From the NCBI GenBank assembly GCA_964465125.1, contig CAYXIO010000049.1:1-32492 (forward strand): DNA of 32,492 bases, given 5' to 3'. The notes beneath the pieces were generated by a model. It was not told the origin of the DNA, made no database searches, and saw only the letters and a program-made list of their open reading frames with translations. Position numbers and translations under genes: made by a program. The DNA comes from CAYOHG01 sp964465125 (lineage in GTDB: Bacteria > Planctomycetota > Phycisphaerae > UBA1845 > Fen-1342). Below, piece by piece: positions 15,529 through 24,255 of this stretch. Position 1 is the stretch's first letter. Every line of letters begins with the position of its first letter.

Positions 15529-16440
15529 TCATGCGAGCGTCGCGCCTCGCAGCCCGCGCGCGAAGAGCGCCGCCTCGCCCAGCGCCGTCGAATCGACCCG
15601 ACACGACAGCCCGGCCGACCGGATCACCCCGACCAGCCGCTCGGTCGACAGATTGCCGGGGGCGCGGCGATCGGCCGTCGACGCATACGGGCAGCCGCCC
15701 AGCCCCCCTGCCGCCGCATCAAACGAGCGAATTCCCAGCCGCAACGCCTCCGCGGCGCACGCGCCCGCCTGGCCGAACGTGTCGTGCAGATGCAGCGTGA
15801 TCCGCGGCAGCCAGGCGTCCCCAAGTCCCGCGATCAGCTCCCCGAGCATCGCGGCGACCCGGGCGGGAGTTCCCGCGCCGATCGTGTCCGCCACGTCGAT
15901 TTCGTCCGCGCCGAGCGCGGCCAGCCGCCGCGCGACCGCAACCAACGCCTGCGGATGAATCGCACCCTCGAACGGGCACGCCACGGCGCAGGAGATGTAG
16001 CCGCGCGAAGCCAGACCCCCCTGACGCGCCGCGCGAAACACCGGCTCGAAACGCTCGAGCGTCTCGGCGATCGAGGCGTTCGTATTGCGGCGGGCAAACG
16101 TCTCCGACGCCGCCGTGAAGACCGAGACCTTGTCGATCACGCGCCGTCCGGCCTCGTCATTCACCGCGCGGGCTGCCTGCATGCCCTTTTCGTTGGGCAC
16201 GAGCGCGCTATACAGCATGCCGTCCGGTTTGAAAGCGGCCGCGGCGCGAAATACCTCCGCAGCGTCACCGAGCTGTGGAATCCACTTCGGCGAGACGAAG
16301 CTGGAGACCTCGATCTCGTCCAATCCGGACCGCGCGAGAAGCTCGACGAGGCGAACCTTGTCGGCGACGGGAATGACGCGCGGCTCGTTCTGCAATCCGT
16401 CGCGCGGCGAGACGTCGATGATGCGGACGAGATCGCTCAT
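15529..16440 (-). CDS. mvaB: Hydroxymethylglutaryl-CoA lyase
   Basis: 303-aa TIM-barrel enzyme cleaving HMG-CoA to acetoacetate and acetyl-CoA, the last step of leucine breakdown. Motifs: 'VSPRDGLQNE' (10-19, Asp14 metal ligand), 'SFVSPKWIPQLGDA', 'CAVACPFEG', 'HLHDTFG' (His217 and His219 metal ligands) and 'GLGGCPYA' with the active-site Cys250. Related carboxylase genes are not in the window. Start: ATG at 16440 matches the family start; a GTG at 16476 overlaps the upstream stop as GTGA and would add 12 residues, suggesting coupling. Same strand as tatC, 49 bp away. Confidence 0.92.
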   Translation of the reverse strand: MSDLVRIIDVSPRDGLQNEPRVIPVADKVRLVELLARSGLDEIEVSSFVSPKWIPQLGDAAEVFRAAAAFKPDGMLYSALVPNEKGMQAARAVNDEAGRRVIDKVSVFTAASETFARRNTNASIAETLERFEPVFRAARQGGLASRGYISCAVACPFEGAIHPQALVAVARRLAALGADEIDVADTIGAGTPARVAAMLGELIAGLGDAWLPRITLHLHDTFGQAGACAAEALRLGIRSFDAAAGGLGGCPYASTADRRAPGNLSTERLVGVIRSAGLSCRVDSTALGEAALFARGLRGATLA

Positions 16441-16472
16441 CGTAAGAGCCCGCTTTCCTGCCAGCGTGCCAT

Positions 16473-17306
16473 TCACCGCGGCGCGTCAGCCGTCTGCACG
16501 TTCGGATCCGCTGGCGCGGCTCCGGCCGCCAGCATCGACTTTCGCACGCCTTCCAGCGCGCGGCTGATGATGTGCCCGAGCACCGCCAGCACGGCCAGCG
16601 TCAGCCCCACGCCGACCCAGATGTACCATCCCGGCTTGCCCGAATCGTTGAGGCTCTTCAGTTGCGCGCCGACGTAGACCACCATCACCGTCCGCGGCGC
16701 CATGCCGACCGCCGTCGCCAGCAGGTAGGCGATCGGCGGGACGCGCGTCGCCGCCAGCACGAGGTTGGTTAGAGCAAAGGGCGAGTTGGGCGGGATGCGC
16801 AGCAGCGTCACGATGCCCAGCGTGCGCCACCAGCCCGCGCCGAGCAGCGCGTCGTACACGGCCTTCCATTTGGGCTGCTCGGCGATGATCCGCACGGCGC
16901 GCTCGCCCGACACGGTCCGCGCGATGACGTAGCCCAGCAGCGACGCCCCGCTGAAGCCGGCCAGCGCCGCCGGCACGCCAAGCGCGAAGTGGAAGACGTA
17001 GCCCGCCAGCAGCGCCTGCACGTGCGTCGGGGCCAGCGCCAGCCCCGCCAGCAGGATGAAGCCGCCCACGTAGATCCAAAGCCCGAGCTCGGGCTGCGCC
17101 GCCAACCACGCCCCGATCGGATCGCGATAGTAGAAGAGCAGTAGCCCGCCGAGCGCCGGAAGCGTCACGCTGATGGCCGCCAGAATTCCGACCGGACCGA
17201 GCCGGCGAATGACCGTCCCTACCGTCGACGGCTGCGCCGCACCGGCATGGCCAGCGGCCGCGCTCGCTTCGCCCCTTCGCTCTGAATGCCGCGGTTCCGT
17301 GCTCAT
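16473..17306 (-). CDS. TVP38/TMEM64-type VTT-domain membrane protein
   Basis: 277-aa inner-membrane protein. After a short cytoplasmic tail, hydrophobic segments begin at about residue 37 ('GPVGILAAISVTLPALGG'). The VTT/SNARE-associated core shows 'GVPAALAGFSGASLLGYVIAR', the amphipathic 'KWKAVYDALLGAGWW', and the typical 'LLRIPPNSPFALTNLVLAATRV' region with Arg, Pro and Asn. DedA/VTT proteins are linked to lipid scrambling and membrane homeostasis; the exact role here is unknown. The start at 17306 is chosen for protein-like sequence; the RBS is weak. First gene of the operon ending in tatC. Confidence 0.85.
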   Translation of the reverse strand: MSTEPRHSERRGEASAAAGHAGAAQPSTVGTVIRRLGPVGILAAISVTLPALGGLLLFYYRDPIGAWLAAQPELGLWIYVGGFILLAGLALAPTHVQALLAGYVFHFALGVPAALAGFSGASLLGYVIARTVSGERAVRIIAEQPKWKAVYDALLGAGWWRTLGIVTLLRIPPNSPFALTNLVLAATRVPPIAYLLATAVGMAPRTVMVVYVGAQLKSLNDSGKPGWYIWVGVGLTLAVLAVLGHIISRALEGVRKSMLAAGAAPADPNVQTADAPR

Positions 17307-17406
17307 CTTCCGGGCGAATGGTAGCGGCGCGCGGGGCCGTCGAGAAATCCCGGCCTTGCGCCGCGGCGCGCTTTGCACGCCGCGTTGCCGCAGCCAAGAT
17401 GCGCAC

Positions 17407-18780
17407 ATGGACGGACACGATCCCCAGCGCCAGCCGAACGCGCCCGATCCAGCGAGGACGAATGCCGCCCCGCCGGCGACCTCCGCCGCGCCGGCCGGCC
17501 CGATGCTGTCGCCGTGGGTGCGGCTCCGCTCGCCGCGCCACCACCCCTTCATCTATCGCAAGATGGTCGATGCGATCGATCCGCGGGCGCGGCCCGGCGA
17601 CGTCGTCCAGGTCTACGACCGCGCGGGGCGGCTCTTCGGACGCGGGCTCTTCAACCCCGACTCGCAGATCGCCGTGCGCATGCTGCTCTTCGGCGTCGCG
17701 CCGGTCGACGACGCGTTCTGGATATCCCGCTTGCAGCAGGCCCTGGCGCTGCGGCGCGGTCTTGGCCTGGATTCAATCACCGACGCGCAGCGCCTCGTTC
17801 ACGCCGAGGGCGACGGCCTCAGCGGCCTGATCGTCGAACGCTACGCCGACGTGCTGGTTTTCGAGCTCTTCTCGCGCGGGATGTATCAGCGTGCGCGGAC
17901 GATCGCAGCGTGGCTGACGGAGATGCTGGGTCCGCCGACCTGTCTCGATCGACCTCAATCCGCGCGCCCGGAGTGGCTGGTCGTGCTTCGCGCGGATGAG
18001 CGCGTGCAGGCGCTGGAGAAGTTCGCGCTCAAGGGCGGGGTCGAGTGCTTCTCAGTTCCCGCCGCTGCGCCCGACGGAACGCCGCCGCAGGATCGCGCCG
18101 GGGCGAAGCAGCCTCGCGGCGTAGCCGACCCGCCTGAAAGCGTCGTGATTCGCGAACACGGCATTCGGTACCGCGTGAATTGCGTCAGCGGGCACAAGAC
18201 CGGCTTCTTCTGCGATCAGCGTAGGAACCGACGGCAGTTCGCGAACCTCTGTCGCGACGCAAGCGTGCTGGACCTGTGCTGCTACACGGGCGGCTTCGGC
18301 CTGGCCGCCCGGCTGCTCGGTCAGGCGCGCGACGTGACCGGCGTTGACCTGGACGAAACGGCCCTCGAATTGGCCAAGGTCAACGCCAATCTCAACCAGA
18401 CGCGCATTGAGCACGTGCATGCCGACGCATTCACGTACGGCCGGCAGATGCTCGCGAACGGGAGGAAGTACGGCGCCGTGGTGCTCGATCCGCCCAAGCT
18501 GGCCCAGCGCCGCGAAGACGTGGATGACGCGCTGCGGAAGTATCACGATCTGAACCGGCTGGCGTGCGCGGTCTGCGAGCCCGGCGGGTTCCTGCTGACG
18601 TGCAGTTGCAGCGGACTGGTCTCGCGCGAGATGTTCACCCGGACGGCGTTGGACGCCGCCCGTCGGGCCGGCCGACGAGCCCAGATTCTGCGCGTTTCGG
18701 GGGCCGACGCCGACCACCCAGTGGCGCCGGAATGCCCGGAGTCAGAGTATCTTAAGGCATTGCTGCTAAGAATCTTATGA
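17407..18780 (+). CDS. rlmI: Class I SAM-dependent rRNA methyltransferase, RlmI-like (PUA plus MTase)
   Basis: 457 aa, longer than E. coli RlmI (396), mainly through a Pro/Ala-rich N-terminus and a linker at about 215-245. Residues about 50-95 are the PUA domain ('GRGLFNPDSQIAVRML'). The C-terminal Rossmann methyltransferase has 'SGHKTGFFCDQRRNR' (261-275), motif I 'VLDLCCYTGGFG' (287-298), motif IV 'VVLDPPKLAQ' (358-367) and 'LLTCSCSG' (396-403) with the cysteine of m5C enzymes. The predicted role is 23S rRNA cytosine-5 methylation. An internal ATG at 17503 would start closer to the PUA domain; the RBS is weak at both. Confidence 0.88.
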   Translation: MDGHDPQRQPNAPDPARTNAAPPATSAAPAGPMLSPWVRLRSPRHHPFIYRKMVDAIDPRARPGDVVQVYDRAGRLFGRGLFNPDSQIAVRMLLFGVAPVDDAFWISRLQQALALRRGLGLDSITDAQRLVHAEGDGLSGLIVERYADVLVFELFSRGMYQRARTIAAWLTEMLGPPTCLDRPQSARPEWLVVLRADERVQALEKFALKGGVECFSVPAAAPDGTPPQDRAGAKQPRGVADPPESVVIREHGIRYRVNCVSGHKTGFFCDQRRNRRQFANLCRDASVLDLCCYTGGFGLAARLLGQARDVTGVDLDETALELAKVNANLNQTRIEHVHADAFTYGRQMLANGRKYGAVVLDPPKLAQRREDVDDALRKYHDLNRLACAVCEPGGFLLTCSCSGLVSREMFTRTALDAARRAGRRAQILRVSGADADHPVAPECPESEYLKALLLRIL

Positions 18781-18878
18781 CCTCGTCCGCTTGCGGTCCG
18801 CCGGTGCGGCGAAAACGCGTGGACTGCGAGGACTCGATCCGAATAATCTCAGGCTCATGCCGAATCCGAGAGTGAAAG

Positions 18879-18902
18879 GGCCGGTGAGGTGCCTCTCCGG
18901 CC
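18879..18902 (+). terminator. Hairpin between rlmI and the next gene
   Basis: GGCCGG and CCGGCC flank GAGG and CCTC with one T-T mismatch, forming a stem of about 10 bp and a tight loop. It lies about 100 bp after the rlmI stop. No T-tract follows, so terminator function is uncertain; a leader structure of the downstream gene is also possible. Confidence 0.35.
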
Positions 18903-18963
18903 GGAAGCCCGAATCTTCAAGGGTCAGACACCGCGCTTCCCGCGCCGCTTGGGAGACCAGGCC

Positions 18964-19449
18964 ATGATGCTCGCCGGCATGGACGAAGAAGCGATGGTAC
19001 TCGGCGTGGTGCTGTTCTCCGTCGCGGGGTGCGTGGTGATGGCGCTGGTTTACACCCACCACCGCCGATCGACACGCGTCGCCGAGCTGAACGCCGCCGC
19101 CCGCGAGAACCAGGACCGGCTCAAGTCGCTGATGATCCAGCGCGGCATGAGCGCCGCCGAGATTACGCAGGTGCTTGACGCCGGCGGCCCTCTCCCGATC
19201 GACACGCGTGTCGTCGATGGCTCGCGCGCCCCGGAGGAGCGGGTCGTCAAGGTGTTGACCGACAACGACTACAACGGAAGCGACATCCAGCTCGTGCTGG
19301 CCGCAGCCCGCGCCGGCGGCAAGATCGACGAGGCGACCGCTCGACTGGTGGAGACCATGGCCGAGAACTGGACCAAGGCGCCTGACATCGAGCGTGTGCT
19401 GCGCGCCCGCCAGCCGGACCACGCCGGCCGCTACGGGCGCTGCTCGTAG
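18964..19449 (+). CDS. Single-pass membrane protein of unknown function
   Basis: 161 aa. One membrane helix near the N-terminus ('VLGVVLFSVAGCVVMALVY', about residues 12-30), then a charged cytoplasmic helix-rich part ('VAELNAAARENQDRLKSLM') with an Ala/Glu-rich linker and two similar helical units around 'MIQRGMSAAEITQVLDAGG' and 'LTDNDYNGSDIQLVLAAARAGG'. These have a UBA- or CUE-like helix spacing (impression only). ATG at 18964 follows GGGAGA by 7 bases. No recognised family. Confidence 0.75.
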   Translation: MMLAGMDEEAMVLGVVLFSVAGCVVMALVYTHHRRSTRVAELNAAARENQDRLKSLMIQRGMSAAEITQVLDAGGPLPIDTRVVDGSRAPEERVVKVLTDNDYNGSDIQLVLAAARAGGKIDEATARLVETMAENWTKAPDIERVLRARQPDHAGRYGRCS

Positions 19450-19463
19450 CCGCGCGGCGTCTG

Positions 19464-19519
19464 CTCGACCGCCTTAATCCCTCGGCCCCTCGACGCCTTG
19501 ATCCCTTTCCCGCTCCGCG
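19464..19519. repeat. Period-8 array over the end of the alcohol dehydrogenase gene
   Basis: Seven octamers, plus-strand units such as CTCGACCG, CCTTAATC, CCTCGGCC and CCTCGACG; on the minus strand the pattern is RAGG-rich like 3595-3634. The array starts just past the stop (19474) and runs into the coding region, encoding the tail 'ERERDQGVEGPRD'. Confidence 0.7.
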
Positions 19520-20517
19520 TCGCAGACCAGGATTCCCGTGCCGTTGATCCGATCGGCCTTCAGGTCCTGCAACGCGCGGTTCGCGTCGCGCAGCGCGTAG
19601 AGCTGCGTATGCGCGACGGCCCCGCAGCGGGCCGCCTCCGCCAGCAGCGCCTCGCCATCGGCGCGCGTGTTGGCGGTGACCGAGCGGAGGTTTTTTTCGT
19701 AGAAGAGATGCCGCTCGTACGACATTGTCGGGACGTCGCTCATGTGGATGCCCGCCAGCGCCAGCGTTCCGCCCTTGTCCAGCGCTGCCAGCGCGTCGGG
19801 CACCAGCGCGCCGGCCGGCGCGAACAAGATGGCGCTATTCAACGCGACCGGAAGGTCCGCGGCCGACGAACCTGCCCACACGGCGCCCAATTCGCGCGCC
19901 AGTCGGCGGTGCCCCGCGCTGCGCGACACGACGTGCACTTCCGCCCCGCGCGCCCGCGCAAGCTGTAGCACGATGTGGGCCGATGACCCGAAGCCGAACA
20001 GCCCCAGCCGGCCCCGCGCCGGAACTTCCGCACGCTGGAGCGCTCGGTAGCCGATGATCCCCGCGCACAGCAGCGGCGCGGCCTGCGCATCGTCCAGCCC
20101 AGCCGGAAGTCGATACGCGAAATCCTCGCGGACCACCGCGCACTCGGCGTATCCACCGTGCTCGTGATAGCCCGTAAACCGCGCCGCCTCGCAGAGATTC
20201 TCGCGCCGCGACCGGCAGTAGGCGCATGTGCCGCAGGTCTGCCGCAGCCACGCGATGCCGACCCGATCGCCGAGCGACAGCCGCGTGCAGCCCGAGCCCA
20301 GACGGTCCACCACGCCGACGACCTGGTGCCCGGGGATGATCGGCTGGCGGGCCGCCGGAAGATCGCCCTCGATGACATGCAGGTCCGTCCGGCAGATCGC
20401 GCAGCAACGTACGCGCAGCCGCACCTCGCCCCGTCCGGGCTCCGGGTCGGCGATCTCCACCAGTTCAAGCGGTGACGAGTCAATGCCGGCGACTTGCCTG
20501 GCCCACATGGCGCGCAT
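19474..20517 (-). CDS. Zinc-dependent alcohol dehydrogenase (medium-chain family)
   Basis: 347-aa cytosolic oxidoreductase. Catalytic zinc ligands: Cys42 in 'CAICRTDLH', His64 in 'IIPGHQVVGVV' and the Cys of 'APLLCAGIIGY'. The structural zinc loop has Cys95, Cys98, Cys101 and Cys109 ('CGTCAYCRSRRENLC'). The dinucleotide fold shows 'LGLFGFGSSAHIVLQLA' where GxGxxG is slightly altered. The end 'INGTGILV' is followed by about 15 repeat-encoded residues not expected in the family. It resembles AdhA-like enzymes of the 'CRTDLHV' type. ATG at 20517 has GGGGAGG about 8 nt upstream. It lies 26 bp after the MFS gene on the same strand. Confidence 0.92.
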   Translation of the reverse strand: MRAMWARQVAGIDSSPLELVEIADPEPGRGEVRLRVRCCAICRTDLHVIEGDLPAARQPIIPGHQVVGVVDRLGSGCTRLSLGDRVGIAWLRQTCGTCAYCRSRRENLCEAARFTGYHEHGGYAECAVVREDFAYRLPAGLDDAQAAPLLCAGIIGYRALQRAEVPARGRLGLFGFGSSAHIVLQLARARGAEVHVVSRSAGHRRLARELGAVWAGSSAADLPVALNSAILFAPAGALVPDALAALDKGGTLALAGIHMSDVPTMSYERHLFYEKNLRSVTANTRADGEALLAEAARCGAVAHTQLYALRDANRALQDLKADRINGTGILVCDAERERDQGVEGPRD

Positions 20518-20543
20518 CGCTGGGCCTCCCCGCGGGGTTGAAC

Positions 20544-21746
20544 TCAGCGCAGCTTAGACCCCGCGGCGGGCGTCGAAAAGCGCGGCTTCACGCCCGCGCG
20601 CGACACGATCATCGACAGCAGCACGCTGCCGCCCACCAGCACCGCCGCAATCCGGTATGGCGCTCTCAAGCCGGCGGCGTCCGCGACAATTCCGCCGCCC
20701 ACCGACCCGACGAGGAAGCCGCCCGACAGGAGGATTTCGTGAATCGCCATCAGCCGCGCCCGGTCGCGCCCGCCGGAGACGCCGTAGAACAAGTGCGACG
20801 CGTAGAGGAAACTCACGCCGAGCCCGGCCAGGGCGCATGCGATGTAGAGCATGACCTCGCTCGGCGCGAAAGCGGCCAGCAGCAGCACGCCGGTCAGCAG
20901 CGCCTGCATCCCCCACAGCCATGTCTGGCGAAAGTGCCAGATGTGCGAAACACCCAGCACTGCAAAGCCGATCGATTGTGCCGCGCTCAGCGTGGTGCTG
21001 ATCGGGCCATATCGTGCGGCGTCGATTCCCAGCGACTGCGCCACGCCCGGTAGCAGGTAGCGCATCATGCCGACGACCAAATACCCCGCGACAAGCCCAA
21101 TCCGCGCCAGTCGCCGAAAGTGAAGCATGCGGGCGACCTCGTCGTCGGATGCGGGGGCGTTTTCGATCGACATGGTCTGTGAGGCCACCGGCGGTCGCGG
21201 TTCGGACGCGCTGAGCAGCACGCACGCGCAGATCAAATGGCAGCCCGCCGCCGCCAGGAACGCCGCCGGCGGCCAGAACGAGTACAGCAGCCCGCCCATC
21301 ACCGGACCGAGGATCAACCCGCTCGACCACGCCGCGTTGAACCACCCCAGCCGCCGATTCAGCGCCGCACCCTCGCGACCGCGTGAAATCCAGCCCATCA
21401 GCGGCGGCCACAGCCAGACCGTGCACACGCCGTAGAGCCCGACCACGACGAACAGGGCTTCGCGGTTCGGCACGAACCCCATCGCCGCCGCGCACGTGAG
21501 CAGCGCGGTGCAGGAGATGGCGGTGAGAACCCGCGGCGAGAAGCGGTCCAGCGAGTGGCTGGCCAGCAGCATCGCGCCCGCGTAGCAGGCCGTGTACAGC
21601 CCGCCCAGCCAGCCCACCTGCCCCGGCGTGCAGCCCAGCGCGCGAGCGAAGTACGGCAGCGCGACGAACATCTCGCCGAACGCCACACTGCCGATGAACG
21701 ACGTCACCAGCAGCGCGTGCGGGGACCAACGATCTCGAAGTGTCAT
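20544..21746 (-). CDS. Major facilitator superfamily transporter
   Basis: About 400-aa protein with about 12 hydrophobic segments and the MFS loop motif 'HSLDRFSPRVLTAISC' after helix 2 (a variant of GxxxDRxGRR). 'GWFNAAWSSGLILGPVMGG' in helices 4-5 recalls the antiporter-type motif C (gxxxGPxxGG). A central cytoplasmic loop lies near 'NAPASDDEVARMLHF'. The substrate is unknown. Start candidates are ATG 21746 and ATG 21764; neither has a clear RBS and the shorter is used. Same strand as, and 26 bp before, the alcohol dehydrogenase gene. Confidence 0.88.
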   Translation of the reverse strand: MTLRDRWSPHALLVTSFIGSVAFGEMFVALPYFARALGCTPGQVGWLGGLYTACYAGAMLLASHSLDRFSPRVLTAISCTALLTCAAAMGFVPNREALFVVVGLYGVCTVWLWPPLMGWISRGREGAALNRRLGWFNAAWSSGLILGPVMGGLLYSFWPPAAFLAAAGCHLICACVLLSASEPRPPVASQTMSIENAPASDDEVARMLHFRRLARIGLVAGYLVVGMMRYLLPGVAQSLGIDAARYGPISTTLSAAQSIGFAVLGVSHIWHFRQTWLWGMQALLTGVLLLAAFAPSEVMLYIACALAGLGVSFLYASHLFYGVSGGRDRARLMAIHEILLSGGFLVGSVGGGIVADAAGLRAPYRIAAVLVGGSVLLSMIVSRAGVKPRFSTPAAGSKLR

Positions 21747-21810
21747 GGGGTTTGATGCGACCATGGAGGCCGGCGGGATTCTACCGACGCCGCGTCCTCC
21801 CCGCGAACTT

Positions 21811-22111
21811 GTGGCACCGGTTTTCAACGTCTGGGATTGATTGTGACGCCGGTTTTCAACCGGTGTCTGTGGCCCGAGGCTTGTTTTCGGCGGGTGGCAC
21901 CGACCGTGCGGGGTGCCACTGCTCTTGAGCAGTGCGCCTCGAGATTGAATTCGCGCGGCGGCGGAAACTCTCCCACGACGCCATCCGCGGGCGGATGACG
22001 AAGGTAACCGAAGGCGCGGACTGCCGACCGGCCGGGGCCTGCTACGATGTCAGAGCGCAACGTACCGGTTGAAAACCGATGCCACGCGTTCGCGGGTTGA
22101 AGGCCCGCGCT
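21811..22111. repeat. Cluster of palindromic intergenic repeats
   Basis: Gene-free stretch between the divergent MFS and antiporter genes. It holds GTGGCACCGGTTTTCAACG at 21811, a related CCGGTTTTCAACCGG palindrome at 21849-21863, an inverted copy at 22064-22078, hairpin GTGGCACC/GGTGCCAC at 21895-21919, hairpin ACTGCTC-TT-GAGCAGT at 21918-21933 and hairpin CGCGGG/CCCGCG at 22091-22109. They look like scattered REP-type elements. No gene is seen from 21765 to 22188. Confidence 0.6.
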
Positions 22112-22230
22112 ACCCGAGTCCTCCGCTGGAAGCCGGCGCATCGCGTTTGGCATGCAGCGCGTTGCCGGGCGAGTCGGATTCAAGCAGAATGCGCCCCCGC
22201 CGCCGCGTTGCGGGGCGTGGAGCCTGGGCC

Positions 22231-24078
22231 TTGGCACAAACAGCTCAACTTGCCATCGGGGCCGTGATCGGGCTGGGCGCCGCGGCGCAATGGCTCGCGT
22301 GGCGCCTGCGCGTGCCCTCGATTCTGTTCCTGCTGCTGTTCGGGTTTCTCGCCGGTCCGGTGCTGGGGTGGATCAAGCCGCACCTGCTGTTCGGCGATCT
22401 GCTGCTTCCGCTGGTCTCGATTGCGGTCGCGCTGATCCTGTTCGAAGGCGGGCTGAGCCTGAACTTCCACGAGATTCGCAGCACCGCCGGCGTGATCGCG
22501 CTGCTCGTGTCCGTCGGAGCGGGGATCACCTGGTTGCTGGCGGGCTTGGCGGCGTACTTTCTGCTCGGACTCGAACCCAAGCTCGCGGCGCTGCTCGGAG
22601 CCATCCTCACCGTGACCGGGCCGACTGTCGTGCTGCCCCTGATTCGCGACATTCGTCCGAAAGGCGCGGTCGCGGCCCTGCTGAAGTGGGAAGGCATCGT
22701 CATCGACCCGATCGGCGCGCTGCTGGCGGTGCTGGTATTCGAAACCGTGCGGCAGGGCGCCTCGCTGGCCGGCAACTCGATGCTGTCCGCCGTGCTGAAG
22801 ACGGTCGCCGGCGGCTGCGGAATCGGATTGCTCGCGGCGCTGATTCTCGTGTTCGCCATCCGCAGGTTCTGGGTCCCCGACTATCTGCAAGCGACCTTCA
22901 CGCTGATGCTCGTGGTGGTGGCGTTCGTCTCGTCCAATCTCGTCCAGGCCGAGTCCGGGCTGCTGGCCGTGACGGTCATGGGCGTTGCGCTCGCCAATCA
23001 GCCGTTCGCCGACACCCGCCAGGTGCTGGAATTCAAGGAGAACCTGCGCGTCTTTCTACTCTCGGCGGTGTTCATATTGCTGAGCGCGGGGATTCGCCTC
23101 GACGATTTGCGCCTCATCGGCCCGGGCGTGATCGCGTTCGTTGTGCTTCTGATCGTGGTGGTTCGGCCGGCGTGCGTCGCGGTCTCGACGATTGGCTCCG
23201 GACTGGGCTGGCGTCAGCGTGCGTTCCTGGCGTGCATCGCGCCGCGCGGCATCGTCGCCGCCGCGGTGACGGCCGTCTTCGCGCTGGAGCTGCGTCAGTC
23301 CGGGCATCCGCAGGCCGGACTGCTCGTGCCGATCGTGTTCGCGACGATCATCGCAACGGTGTTGTTCTACGGCCTGTGCGGGGCGCACTTCGCGCGCTGG
23401 CTGAAACTCTCCGATTCGAACCCGCAGGGGTTGCTGCTGGTCGGCGCCAACCACTTCGCCCGCCAGATCGCCGCCGCGCTTCAGCCGCGCGGACTGCGCG
23501 TGCTGATGGTCGATACGAACGCCGGCGAGATCGCCTGGGCCGAGTCACGCGGCTTGACGGCGTTTCACGGCAGCATTCTGAGCGAGGACGTGCGCGAGCG
23601 GCTCGACCTGACCGGCATCGGCCGGCTGCTCGCGCTCACACCGAACGACGAGCTGAACCTGCTTGCGTGCGACCAGTTCGCCCGCCTCTTTGGCCGAGCC
23701 TCGGTCTTCCGGTTGCCGCCGCGCCAGGGGCAGGACCCGAAAGCCACGCCGCACAGGCACATGGCCGGACGCGAGCTGTTCAGCCCGAGCGCGGACTTCT
23801 GGCGAATCGAGTCTCTCGGCAACGCGGGCGCCCGGATCGTGGCCATCCGGCCGACTTCGACGGCGCCGGCTGCGCCGCCGGCGAGCGGACCCGATGACGC
23901 ATTCCTGCCGCTGTTCGTCACGATGGAACCCGGCCCGTCGCTGCAAGTCGTTACGGCCGGTGAGCGGCCCACGCCGCGGGCCGGCCAGACGCTGTTTGTG
24001 CTCTCCGCGCGGCCGGACGCCGACGCTCCGCATGCGGAAGCGCATGCGGTTGCCGAGGGTGCGGGTGGCGGCGACTGA
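22231..24078 (+). CDS. CPA-type cation:proton antiporter with C-terminal nucleotide-binding (TrkA-N-like) domain
   Basis: About 615-aa protein. Some 12 membrane helices come first: 'PSILFLLLFGFLAGPVLG', 'LILFEGGLSLNF', 'ILTVTGPTVVLPLIRDIRP', 'KWEGIVIDPIGALLAVLVFE' and 'CIAPRGIVAAAVTAVFAL'. These are typical of NhaP/CPA1-type exchangers; the acidic pair is the Asp of 'IDP' plus nearby Glu. From about residue 400, 'LLLVGANHFARQIAAALQPRG' and 'VLMVDTNAGEIAWAESRG' form a Rossmann-like regulatory domain as in K+ efflux systems. Predicted Na+ or K+ per H+ exchange. TTG at 22231 has GGAG eight bases upstream and fits family length; ATG at 22189 is the alternative. Confidence 0.9.
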   Translation: MAQTAQLAIGAVIGLGAAAQWLAWRLRVPSILFLLLFGFLAGPVLGWIKPHLLFGDLLLPLVSIAVALILFEGGLSLNFHEIRSTAGVIALLVSVGAGITWLLAGLAAYFLLGLEPKLAALLGAILTVTGPTVVLPLIRDIRPKGAVAALLKWEGIVIDPIGALLAVLVFETVRQGASLAGNSMLSAVLKTVAGGCGIGLLAALILVFAIRRFWVPDYLQATFTLMLVVVAFVSSNLVQAESGLLAVTVMGVALANQPFADTRQVLEFKENLRVFLLSAVFILLSAGIRLDDLRLIGPGVIAFVVLLIVVVRPACVAVSTIGSGLGWRQRAFLACIAPRGIVAAAVTAVFALELRQSGHPQAGLLVPIVFATIIATVLFYGLCGAHFARWLKLSDSNPQGLLLVGANHFARQIAAALQPRGLRVLMVDTNAGEIAWAESRGLTAFHGSILSEDVRERLDLTGIGRLLALTPNDELNLLACDQFARLFGRASVFRLPPRQGQDPKATPHRHMAGRELFSPSADFWRIESLGNAGARIVAIRPTSTAPAAPPASGPDDAFLPLFVTMEPGPSLQVVTAGERPTPRAGQTLFVLSARPDADAPHAEAHAVAEGAGGGD

Positions 24079-24103
24079 CAGGCTCCGGTGCGAGCCGCGT
24101 CGG

Positions 24104-24130
24104 TTGACAGGCTCGCCGCCAGTGTCTAAT
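24104..24130 (+). promoter_or_regulatory. Candidate promoter of tRNA-Glu
   Basis: Perfect TTGACA (24104-24109) and TCTAAT (24125-24130) with a short 15-bp spacer. The expected start lies about 45 bp before the tRNA. The decamer TGACAGGCTC is repeated at 24076 and 24105. Confidence 0.55.
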
Positions 24131-24181
24131 GTGCCTGCTTACGGGTTGGTCGACTGGTTCGGCGAGTCCGTGTGGAAACCC

Positions 24182-24254
24182 GCCCCCATCGTCTAGTGGC
24201 CTAGGATATCAGGTTCTCATCCTGGAGACACGGGTTCGAGTCCCGTTGGGGGCG
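24182..24254 (+). tRNA. tRNA-Glu (anticodon CTC)
   Basis: 73-nt cloverleaf. Acceptor GCCCCCA (24182-24188) pairs with TGGGGGC (24247-24253), discriminator G. Anticodon arm TCAGG/CCTGG encloses TTCTCAT with anticodon CTC at 24216-24218, decoding GAG. T-arm CGGGT-TCGAGTC-CCG region is canonical. CCA is not encoded. Confidence 0.95.
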
Positions 24255-24255
24255 T

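Noticed and set aside
22152..23897. 581-codon plus-strand frame overlapping the antiporter gene
   Set aside because: It is a shifted frame of the antiporter; Arg/Ala-rich with no membrane segments.
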